From: Verrucomicrobiales bacterium | Lineage (GTDB): Bacteria; Verrucomicrobiota; Verrucomicrobiia; Limisphaerales; UBA1096 | Direction of reading: 5' to 3' | Length of the DNA stretch: 5,838 nucleotides | Assembly: GCA_002721375.1 (NCBI GenBank) | Contig: PBKH01000021.1 | Coordinates: 69,133-74,970, forward strand | Shown here: in pieces, positions 1 through 4,778 of the stretch | How positions within the stretch are numbered: the stretch's first letter is position 1 | Layout: every line of letters begins with the position of its first letter | Program-made: the position numbers and the translations under genes | The notes under the pieces: model-generated | Databases searched by the model: none | Seen by the model: the letters and a program-made list of their open reading frames with translations, nothing else | What the model was told of the DNA's origin: nothing

Positions 1-27
1 TTTTTCAATTGTGGCGTTTAATGGCTC

Positions 28-414
28 TTACTTCGTTATGTATGTGTTTTTAATCTCATCTAGCCATGAAAGGAAATCATCAGGCACTTTGCTTCTCTCC
101 TCTTCAGTGTTGATCGGTCCATCAAAGACAACTTCACCTTTATCATTAATCGCTTTGAGGGTGGTATGGCCATCCAGTTCGTTATAAGAAAGTTCTCCTT
201 TTTTCGAGTCTTTTACTTTGAAGCTAGCCGACTTGCTTTTGGTTGTTTTTTTCTTTGTTTGAACCTTGTTATCTGGATTAATTGTTTCTTCGACTGTTTC
301 CTGATTTAAGGAAATTCTTCTTGGCGTAATCTCCAGTGTAATCGTGCAACCGATTGAGAGTGAGATAACCAATATGCCAAAAATGAAGCTTTTGATTCTC
401 AAAAATAGATTCAT
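28..414 (-). CDS. putative small lipoprotein with C-terminal 'FDGP' domain
   Basis: A 128-residue protein of unknown function. Residues 1-22 form a hydrophobic export signal ending in LSIGC, with Cys23 as the likely lipidation site. This is a loose lipobox because position -3 is Ser, so a simple membrane anchor is also possible. Residues 36-66 are a polar linker rich in Thr, Lys and Glu. Residues 75-120 are the folded-looking part and contain LKAINDKGEVVFDGPINTEE, then KVPDDFLSWLDEIK. From memory, the 'G-x-V-x-FDGP-[IV]-[ND]-T' pattern followed by a Pro-containing helix also occurs at the C-terminus of PDZ-type or hypothetical envelope proteins in Verrucomicrobiota and Planctomycetota; I could not check this. 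The gene starts at an ATG with no clear Shine-Dalgarno sequence. It lies 86 bases downstream of dmeF on the same strand, so co-transcription is possible but a hairpin lies between them. I am confident that it is a gene, but not of its role. Confidence 0.7.
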   Translation of the reverse strand: MNLFLRIKSFIFGILVISLSIGCTITLEITPRRISLNQETVEETINPDNKVQTKKKTTKSKSASFKVKDSKKGELSYNELDGHTTLKAINDKGEVVFDGPINTEEERSKVPDDFLSWLDEIKNTYITK

Positions 415-449
415 TTGGATTTAGTTAACATGTCGAAAAATTGGGCTTA

Positions 450-468
450 ATGTGTCTTAGACTCACAT
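450..468 (-). terminator. weak bulged hairpin after dmeF
   Basis: On the minus strand, ATGT-GA-GTC-TAA-GAC-ACAT can fold into a 7-bp stem with a two-base bulge and a triloop. An alternative 5-bp pairing ATGTG/CACAT uses the same bases. It lies about 32 bases past the dmeF stop, and a run of five T follows about nine bases later rather than directly. It may end or attenuate dmeF transcription before the lipoprotein gene, but the stem is short and the T run is displaced. Confidence 0.25.
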
Positions 469-500
469 CGGTTTAATTCTTAAAGCGATAGAATACAATT

Positions 501-1451
501 TCACTCAACTGTTTCAATCCCCCGCTGGTGAACCTCGATCGTTGTATGGACAATCTCGGTGATATGTTGCATTTCGGATTTGATTAAATCTAAATAGCTT
601 TCTTCATCGGCAACCACTGTGATCGCAGCTGAATAGATGTTAGGGCCAATCGACCAAACGTGCAGATCGACAATTTCAACTTTACATGACAAAGACTTAA
701 TTTGCCTTCTCATTCTGTCAATAAGTGCATCAGGCCCTTGGCGATCCAATAGCACGCCACTTGTTTGCTTGAGCAAGCCCATCGACCACTTCGTGATCAA
801 GATTGCACCAACAATTCCCATAACGGGATCCATCCAGATCCATCCGTAGTATTTCGCAGCCAAAAGTGCAACAATCGCTAGAAGTGATGTCATGGTATCT
901 GCCAAAACATGAAGATAGGCAGCCCTTAGATTGTGATCATGATGATGATCATGCCCCCCTTCACCGTGGTCATGTCCGTGATGATGGTGCTCTTCATGGC
1001 CTAGAATAAATACTGAAACACCATTGACAATCAAACCAAGCACGGCAACCCCGATAGCTTGGTTGAAAGAAATCGCCACCGGAACAATAAGCCGATGAAT
1101 ACTTTCAGAAACCATCAAAAGTGCAAATAATACCAATAATACAGCTCCGGTATACCCACCGAGGGAATTCACCTTACCGGTCCCAAAACTGAATGATCGG
1201 TCGTGAGCTCGCTTCCGTGCAAAGTAGTACGCAAACGCCGAGATCGAAAGCGCGGCTGCGTGCGAGGCCATATGCAGGCCATCCGCCAAAAGGGCCATCG
1301 AACCAAATGCCAAACCTGCGGCAATTTCGACACCCATCATCGTGGCAGTTATCAAAATGACGATAACAGTACGAGTTTCGCCGGATCGCTTTTTGTCTTG
1401 CCCAAAAGAATGGTCATGCAGCCATTCGTAGGTCTTTTTATCTGGTTTCAA
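501..1451 (-). CDS. dmeF: CDF-family Co/Ni(/Zn) efflux transporter, DmeF type
   Basis: An inner-membrane cation diffusion facilitator of 316 residues, full length for the family. It would export divalent metal from the cytoplasm by exchange with protons. The N-terminal WLHDHSFG (residues 10-17) is typical of DmeF, the Co(II)/Ni(II) exporter subgroup. Six membrane helices fit roughly at 27-48, 50-72, 97-115, 130-150, 176-198 and 204-222. The transport site appears as H60-x3-H64 in helix 2 (LADGLHMASH) and H181-x3-D185 in helix 5 (HVLAD). The loop at 152-173 between helices 4 and 5 holds 12 His, a usual metal-collecting loop. The cytoplasmic C-terminal domain (about 235-308) contains DLHVW at 262-266. 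The start is TTG: the frame has an in-frame TAA about 30 bases upstream and no ATG or GTG between, and the encoded N-terminus matches the family. No clear ribosome site is visible. Metal preference (Co, Ni or Zn) cannot be fixed from sequence alone. An imperfect inverted repeat lies 64 bases upstream. Confidence 0.93.
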   Translation of the reverse strand: MKPDKKTYEWLHDHSFGQDKKRSGETRTVIVILITATMMGVEIAAGLAFGSMALLADGLHMASHAAALSISAFAYYFARKRAHDRSFSFGTGKVNSLGGYTGAVLLVLFALLMVSESIHRLIVPVAISFNQAIGVAVLGLIVNGVSVFILGHEEHHHHGHDHGEGGHDHHHDHNLRAAYLHVLADTMTSLLAIVALLAAKYYGWIWMDPVMGIVGAILITKWSMGLLKQTSGVLLDRQGPDALIDRMRRQIKSLSCKVEIVDLHVWSIGPNIYSAAITVVADEESYLDLIKSEMQHITEIVHTTIEVHQRGIETVE

Positions 1452-1514
1452 TTCGATCGGTCTTAGCGTCTCGAGGAATTAATTACTGGGGCTTTTGATT
1501 CTGAAGAGGATTAA

Positions 1515-1546
1515 ATTGCAGCTAATGTTGGCATTTAGGGTGCAAT
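1515..1546 (-). promoter_or_regulatory. 12-bp imperfect inverted repeat upstream of dmeF
   Basis: Outer arms ATTGCA and TGCAAT pair perfectly. Inner arms CTAATG and CATTTAG pair with one bulged T, around a four-base loop (plus-strand order; one unpaired base on one side and two on the other separate the arm pairs). In total 12 base pairs form within 32 bases. The element lies in the 149-base spacer between the FmdB-like gene and dmeF, ending 64 bases before the dmeF TTG. It overlaps the -10 of the best promoter guess (1532-1558). It could be an operator for a metal-responsive repressor or a leader hairpin in the dmeF transcript. No T run follows, so it does not look like an intrinsic terminator. 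Confidence 0.5.
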
Positions 1547-1558
1547 CATATACGTCAA
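1532..1558 (-). promoter_or_regulatory. possible dmeF promoter
   Basis: On the minus strand TTGACG (plus 1553-1558) matches five of six -35 bases. With a short 15-base spacer, TAAATG (plus 1532-1537) is a poor -10 (three of six). It is listed because it is the only -35-like element in the spacer and because the inverted repeat covers its -10. Low confidence. Confidence 0.22.
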
Positions 1559-1571
1559 TTAACCTAATAAA

Positions 1572-1593
1572 GATGGGCTTGTGTCACACCATC
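1572..1593 (-). terminator. hairpin after the FmdB-like gene
   Basis: Seven bases past the TAA of the FmdB-like gene, the minus strand carries GATGG and CCATC arms (5 bp). Inside them a second short stem TGT/ACA can form with a three-base loop and a three-base bulge. TTTATT follows immediately. Position and trailing T-rich bases fit a weak intrinsic terminator separating the small gene from dmeF. Confidence 0.4.
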
Positions 1594-1600
1594 CGTAAAC

Positions 1601-1819
1601 TTATGAGCAGCACGTTCCCGATGAGCAGCAACTACTGTCCGAAGATGGACTTCCTTTTTTCGGCAATACTGATATTCCACCAGAAATAACCCTCCGAACG
1701 GGTTGCCCTGTCTCGGGATGCACAACCAAAGGCGCATCCTTCATGCCTTGCCTAAATTCAAAACGATTCGGTTTTTCCGACGAGCTGCTAGGGATTGTTT
1801 CGTAGATGTAAGTCGCCAC
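1601..1819 (-). CDS. FmdB-like small protein lacking the zinc-ribbon cysteines
   Basis: A 72-residue soluble protein. It opens with MATYIYETIP and carries FEFRQGMKDAPL (20-31) followed by HPETGQPVRRVISGG (34-48). This matches the layout of FmdB-family putative regulatory proteins, whose standard members begin MPTYEYxCxxC and carry a second CxxC before 'xxRxISG'. Here both CxxC pairs are absent: the first is replaced by a Ser/Glu/Pro stretch and the second by the HPETG turn. The only cysteines are in the tail (Cys64, 65, 70 and 71, arranged CC-x4-CC). I recall similar cysteine-poor variants in Verrucomicrobiota, so this is probably a lineage-specific form rather than decay. The start must be GTG: an in-frame TAA lies nine codons upstream with no other usable start. 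No Shine-Dalgarno is visible. The gene lies 99 bases downstream of tRNA-Pro on the same strand. The function is unknown; FmdB itself is only loosely tied to regulation of amide utilisation. Confidence 0.8.
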   Translation of the reverse strand: MATYIYETIPSSSSEKPNRFEFRQGMKDAPLVVHPETGQPVRRVISGGISVLPKKGSPSSDSSCCSSGTCCS

Positions 1820-1918
1820 AGAAAAGAAAATATTCGTAAGGGTTATGAAAAATTAGCGAAAAAAGCAGAAAACACTATTAGCCAAGCAATTTATGATCAT
1901 GGTTGAATAAAATAAAAA

Positions 1919-1995
1919 TGGTCGGAGCGACAGGATTCGAACCTGCGACTTCCAGTTCCCAAAACTGGCGCACTACCAGGCTGTGCTACGCTCCG
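1919..1995 (-). tRNA. tRNA-Pro (anticodon UGG), CCA encoded
   Basis: The cloverleaf is complete. The acceptor arms CGGAGCG and CGCTCCG are at plus 1989-1995 and 1923-1929. The D stem is GCAC/GTGC. The anticodon stem CCAGT/ACTGG encloses the loop TTTGGGA, so the anticodon is TGG. The T arm is GCAGG-TTCGAAT-CCTGT. The discriminator is A, followed by a genome-encoded CCA (1919-1921). The leading C at the 5' end and the TGG anticodon identify it as proline. Directly past the CCA the minus strand continues TTTTTATTTTATT, which may help end the transcript. Confidence 0.97.
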
Positions 1996-2006
1996 AACCA
2001 AGGGAA

Positions 2007-2034
2007 TTTTTAGCATCCTTGCGAAATGGTTCAA
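2007..2034 (-). promoter_or_regulatory. possible promoter of tRNA-Pro
   Basis: On the minus strand TTGAAC (plus 2029-2034) is followed after 16 bases by TAAAAA (plus 2007-2012), each four of six to the sigma-70 consensus. Only 11 bases separate this -10 from the tRNA 5' end, the usual close spacing for a tRNA gene. The match is modest and rests mainly on position. Confidence 0.35.
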
Positions 2035-2067
2035 GATTGAAAAAAAACTTGAGGTTAGCTTTCCAAC

Positions 2068-2466
2068 ATGGCTAGTAAGCAGGTTCTGCATATCAGGCCG
2101 ACAATAAAATTGTTCATTACACTTATCTGTATACTTCAGATTGGCGTGCTGTCATTTGCTATTGTTTCGCCCGATTTGCACTTGCTGGTTTTTCACAACC
2201 AACACACTGACCACGATTCAAATTTGGATGTTTCTTGTGCCGGTCATAGCGGCGGCAATGCGCCAGAACATGATCAAAATCCTGATAACAAAAAGTATTG
2301 CCCTGTAATCATCTTTGCACAGGGTCTTGATATCCCTGAGTCTCACTTTTCTGATAATTGGGAATATTTGAGCTATACTTCCCTCCATTTCAGTGAGCCA
2401 CAATTAATGTATTCTGTGGTTTGCACGAGCTTTTTAAGGCAGCGTGCTCCTCCTCTTCTTAGTTAA
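2068..2466 (+). CDS. exported or membrane-anchored His/Cys-rich protein ahead of znuA
   Basis: A 132-residue protein I cannot assign to a named family. Residues 11-33 form one hydrophobic segment after a positively charged start, so it is a signal peptide or an N-terminal anchor placing the rest outside the cytoplasm. The outer part has a His/Asp-rich patch (H38, H43, H46, H49 in HNQHTDHD), then C57, H60, H68 and C78 in YCPVIIFAQG, and ends RQRAPPLLS with C119 nearby. This plan (one hydrophobic helix, HxxH cluster, 'CPV-x2-FAQG' and a terminal R-[AG]-PP) resembles small DUF2946-like proteins found near metal transporters, but the match is from memory. With its position upstream of znuA in the same direction, a role in holding or delivering zinc in the periplasm is plausible and is an inference. 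A GAGG lies 13 bases before the ATG, a long spacing. A stable hairpin follows its stop, so it may have its own transcript. Confidence 0.75.
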   Translation: MASKQVLHIRPTIKLFITLICILQIGVLSFAIVSPDLHLLVFHNQHTDHDSNLDVSCAGHSGGNAPEHDQNPDNKKYCPVIIFAQGLDIPESHFSDNWEYLSYTSLHFSEPQLMYSVVCTSFLRQRAPPLLS

Positions 2467-2492
2467 ATTTCTATTCAGCAAGAATTAATGGA

Positions 2493-2523
2493 ACTAGGGC
2501 TTTCGACTTTGTCGCGTCCTAGT
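2493..2523 (+). terminator. two-part hairpin after the His/Cys-rich gene
   Basis: Arms ACTAGGGC and GTCCTAGT pair over 8 bp with one G-T wobble. Inside, CGAC and GTCG pair around a TTT triloop, separated from the outer stem by a small asymmetric internal loop. It begins 27 bases after the stop codon. The T run expected of an intrinsic terminator is missing (AATGAATT follows), so it may instead be a factor-dependent terminator, an mRNA 3' protecting stem or a processing site between this gene and znuA. Confidence 0.4.
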
Positions 2524-2556
2524 AATGAATTATGTGAGTTAGATTAAAAGTCTTAA

Positions 2557-2577
2557 AGGTTTTGAATATTAAAACTT
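2557..2577 (+). promoter_or_regulatory. AT-rich palindrome, candidate Zur/Fur-type operator
   Basis: GTTTT and AAAAC arms lie around the seven-base centre GAATATT, and the symmetry extends one more matching pair outward after a G-T mismatch (A2557 with T2577). Size and AT-richness are in the range of Fur-family boxes, and the position about 190 bases ahead of znuA suits an operator. It does not match the E. coli Zur consensus closely, and the regulator is not encoded in this window. A second, weaker symmetric site (ACAT-n6-ATGT) follows at 2588-2601. Confidence 0.3.
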
Positions 2578-2766
2578 ATGACGATCAACATTATAGCATG
2601 TAAATTGGAATCTGGCATTTCTAATCGCGCAAGAACACTTCACAACACAAAAGCAAGATTGAGTGTTGGGCGAAGAAAAGCGAATAAAGGCAGGCAGAGG
2701 ACGCCTTCTGAGGAGGGAACCCATTTGTAATTTTGAGTTAGTTTTGAAAAAAGAGATAATAATATA

Positions 2767-3882
2767 ATGAAATTAAATAGATACTTAACAAAAGCGTTTC
2801 GTGCCACATTTGTGGCAACAATCTTTAGCATTCTAGTAGCGGGATGTAGTCCGCCAGCAAGCAAGTCTAATCACGATCACGAGACCCACGGAGGGACCCA
2901 TGCCGACGGGATCCCATGTGTCATAGTTTCTACGACTGATCTCATGGGAATTGTGGAGGCTATTGCTGGCGACTCGGTTGAACTTCACTGCTTTGGAAAG
3001 GGCAATCAGGACCCTCACGCATTAGATATTCTTCCCAGCTTTGTTCGAGAGATGAACGATGCGGATCTTTGGATTCAGGTTGGGAACGATATCGAAGCTG
3101 GATGGTATCCCGATCTGATAGCTAACGTTAAGAACCCCAAAATTGTCGAAGGAGCTGCGGGTTTCCTGGATACCTCGGAAGTAGTCATGTCTTTAGAGGG
3201 AGCCGTGGGAAATGTGTTGGGGGCAGGGCATTCTAGTGGCATGCATCCTTCAGGAAACCCTCACTACCTGCTGGATCCCATCGAAGGTATTCGTACAGCT
3301 AAACTCATCGCTGATCGGTTAAGTGAAATTATGCCGGACCAAAAAGAGCAGTTGCAGAAAAAGTTTGAGGAATTCCGTAAGCGCTTGGCTGATGCCCTAA
3401 TCGGTACTGATTTGGCCGGAAGACATGATGTAATCGAGATCGCCGACCTTTATTTGAAGGATAATTTGAAAGGATTCTTATCACAGCAAAACCATGGGTT
3501 CCCTCTGGGCGGTTGGTTAGGAGAACTCATGAATTACCGCGGGACTCCTATAGTAGGGGATCATGATCTGTGGCCCTATTTCAGCCGCCGAGTAGGACTT
3601 TCTGTGGTGGGATATTTTGAACCTGAGCCCGGTGTGCCGCCTACCACAAAACATCTCCAGATACTCATCAATCAGATGAAAACCGAGTCTGTGTCAGTTA
3701 TTTTTTCAGCACCTTATTTTGATGCCAGACATGGTCGCTTTGTTTCGGAAAACACAGGAGCCCGAGTTTTGCCGATGTGTCACCAAACCAAGGCTCGGCC
3801 AAATACTGATACCTATTTCGATATGATTCGCCACAATATGGAAACCCTAATTGCTGCGCTAAATGAAAATCAGAATAAATAA
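2767..3882 (+). CDS. znuA: zinc-type ABC transporter substrate-binding lipoprotein (ZnuA/TroA-like)
   Basis: A cluster A-I metal-binding protein of 371 residues, tethered outside the cytoplasmic membrane, that hands metal to the permease encoded downstream. Signal residues 1-26 end in a good lipobox, LVAGC (Cys27). A His-rich tail follows (35-48: H36, H38, H41, H45). Expected ligands are visible: H84 in NQDPHALD, H166 in GNPHYLLDP and H266 in VGDHDLWPYF. A His at the third position favours zinc over manganese in this family. The usual fourth ligand, an Asp in 'GAxVLxLD', is replaced by PMCHQ (Cys338, His339). EPEPGVPPTTKHL (285-297) places it in the subgroup with 'EPxPGxPP-[TS]-xxHL'. The C-terminus TYFDMIRHNMETL is standard. 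No upstream in-frame ATG exists before the stop at 2734. The ribosome site is weak (AAGAG, 11 bases away). znuC follows after 23 bases. Cobalt, nickel or manganese as cargo is less likely but not excluded. Confidence 0.9.
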   Translation: MKLNRYLTKAFRATFVATIFSILVAGCSPPASKSNHDHETHGGTHADGIPCVIVSTTDLMGIVEAIAGDSVELHCFGKGNQDPHALDILPSFVREMNDADLWIQVGNDIEAGWYPDLIANVKNPKIVEGAAGFLDTSEVVMSLEGAVGNVLGAGHSSGMHPSGNPHYLLDPIEGIRTAKLIADRLSEIMPDQKEQLQKKFEEFRKRLADALIGTDLAGRHDVIEIADLYLKDNLKGFLSQQNHGFPLGGWLGELMNYRGTPIVGDHDLWPYFSRRVGLSVVGYFEPEPGVPPTTKHLQILINQMKTESVSVIFSAPYFDARHGRFVSENTGARVLPMCHQTKARPNTDTYFDMIRHNMETLIAALNENQNK

Positions 3883-3905
3883 ATCGACTAAGTCTGATTT
3901 TTCAA

Positions 3906-4778
3906 ATGAGTGACGATATTTTAGAGCAATTGGGGCTTGAAGCTCCCGATTCGCAGAGCGAGCGATCTTACTCTCCGGGTCAGGAATTAATCAATAAACC
4001 CCCCGCAAAAAAAGATCCTATTGTCCAGGTACAAGAGGCAACTTTTTGTTATGGCCGGAATGTGATCTTGGAATCCGTTGAAATGCAGATTCATGACAGT
4101 GAGTTTTGGTGTTTTATAGGCCCCAACGGGGAAGGAAAGACAACCTTAATCAAGGCCCTTCTCGGTGCGCTCAGACCGAAACGAGGTCTTGTTCGGTTGC
4201 GGGCCGATTTTGCTCGAAGAACTCGCATAGGTTTTGTGCCACAGAACTGTGATTTGAACCCAAGCGTACCAACTACGATTCAGTCCTTCGTCATTCAGGG
4301 AACAGCCGGTCTAGCTGTGAATGAATCGAAATTGAAGAGAAGAGTTCAAAAATCGCTTGAGGTGATGGGGATCCAGCATATTCGTGAACGAAGTATCTGG
4401 AGAGTTTCGGGTGGGCAACGGCAGCGGGCAATGGTCGCACGGGCCTTGGTAAGGGATCCTTTGCTTATGATTGTTGATGAACCGACTGCAGGACTAGATC
4501 TTGCGGCTTCATCGGGACTATTGAAGACGATTACCGAACTCAATCGACAACACAGAATCACCGTGATTTTTGTAACTCATGATCTGCAACTGGCCGGACG
4601 CTATGCAAGTCATGTTGGCGTATTCAAGAATCGCCGAGTGACATGTGGTCCGGTTGGCGAGGTGCTAACTGGTGAAAACCTTGAAATGGCATTTGGTGTT
4701 CCTACGGAAGTAAGGCCGGACCCCTCTGGGGGCTTTATCGTGCGGGCAAATATTGAGCATCCGGAGGTTTTTGAATGA
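3906..4778 (+). CDS. znuC: metal ABC transporter ATP-binding protein (ZnuC-like)
   Basis: The cytoplasmic ATPase that powers the importer, 290 residues. The ABC motifs are in order: Walker A GPNGEGKTT (72-80), Q-loop VPQN (Q113), signature VSGGQRQR (167-174), Walker B LLMIVDEPTAGLD (186-198, catalytic E192) and switch H225 in VTHD. All catalytic residues are present. About 38 residues precede the ABC domain, a charged, Pro/Ser-containing extension longer than in typical ZnuC, which starts almost at the domain. Walker A has Glu77 where Ser, Ala or Cys is more usual. The start shown has no Shine-Dalgarno, but there is no later ATG ahead of the domain, so the extension is probably real. It follows znuA by 23 bases and overlaps the permease start by four bases (ATGA), which supports a single operon. 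Confidence 0.93.
   Translation: MSDDILEQLGLEAPDSQSERSYSPGQELINKPPAKKDPIVQVQEATFCYGRNVILESVEMQIHDSEFWCFIGPNGEGKTTLIKALLGALRPKRGLVRLRADFARRTRIGFVPQNCDLNPSVPTTIQSFVIQGTAGLAVNESKLKRRVQKSLEVMGIQHIRERSIWRVSGGQRQRAMVARALVRDPLLMIVDEPTAGLDLAASSGLLKTITELNRQHRITVIFVTHDLQLAGRYASHVGVFKNRRVTCGPVGEVLTGENLEMAFGVPTEVRPDPSGGFIVRANIEHPEVFE
4763..4767 (+). promoter_or_regulatory. Shine-Dalgarno of the permease gene
   Basis: GGAGG inside the last codons of the ATPase gene, seven bases before the permease ATG. It is the only textbook ribosome site at a gene start in this window and fixes the start at 4775, within the ATGA overlap. Confidence 0.8.

Larger units (their letters stand above)
2467..2766 (+). other. 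300-base leader/spacer ahead of znuA
   Basis: This spacer holds no gene I can support but much inverted symmetry. It contains a hairpin right after the upstream gene (2493-2523), an AT-rich palindrome (2557-2577), a stem with arms AACACTT and GAGTGTT (2634-2640 with 2661-2667), and a small GC-rich hairpin (2695-2710) followed by AGGAGG (2711-2716). Between the last two elements lies a purine-rich stretch (about 2666-2700). A 50-codon plus-strand frame (2578-2730, ATG to TAA) runs through it but has no ribosome site and no recognisable protein. The arrangement fits a regulated promoter plus structured leader for znuA. I do not recognise a known riboswitch class in it. Confidence 0.5.

Noticed and set aside
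930..992. Repetitive GATCATGATGATGATCATG-like sequence suggesting a repeat or palindrome.
   Set aside because: It is explained by His/Asp codons in the His-rich loop of DmeF.
1703..1906. Plus-strand frame of 67 codons whose last 28 codons (RKENIRKGYEKLAKKAENT and on) look protein-like.
   Set aside because: Its start lies antisense inside the FmdB-like gene, it has no ribosome site, and the Lys/Glu-rich end is expected from AT-rich DNA. A relic of a lost gene cannot be excluded.
2031..2052. TCAAG/CTTGA inverted repeat ahead of the His/Cys-rich gene.
   Set aside because: Five-base arms with a 12-base A-rich loop are expected by chance; no other support.
1897..2091. Minus-strand frame encoding a 64-residue protein containing SVAQPGSAPVLGTGSRRFES.
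   Set aside because: This is the well-known spurious translation of a tRNA; the frame lies across tRNA-Pro.
2578..2730. Fifty-codon plus-strand frame in the znuA spacer.
   Set aside because: No ribosome site, no recognisable domain, basic composition; more likely part of a structured leader.
2640..2730. Riboswitch (cobalamin, NiCo or glycine class) ahead of znuA.
   Set aside because: Purine-rich stretches and hairpins are present, but none of the conserved cores of these classes could be matched.
2640..2864. Minus-strand frame of 74 codons over the znuA start.
   Set aside because: It overlaps the znuA signal peptide and leader, and no family resemblance was seen.
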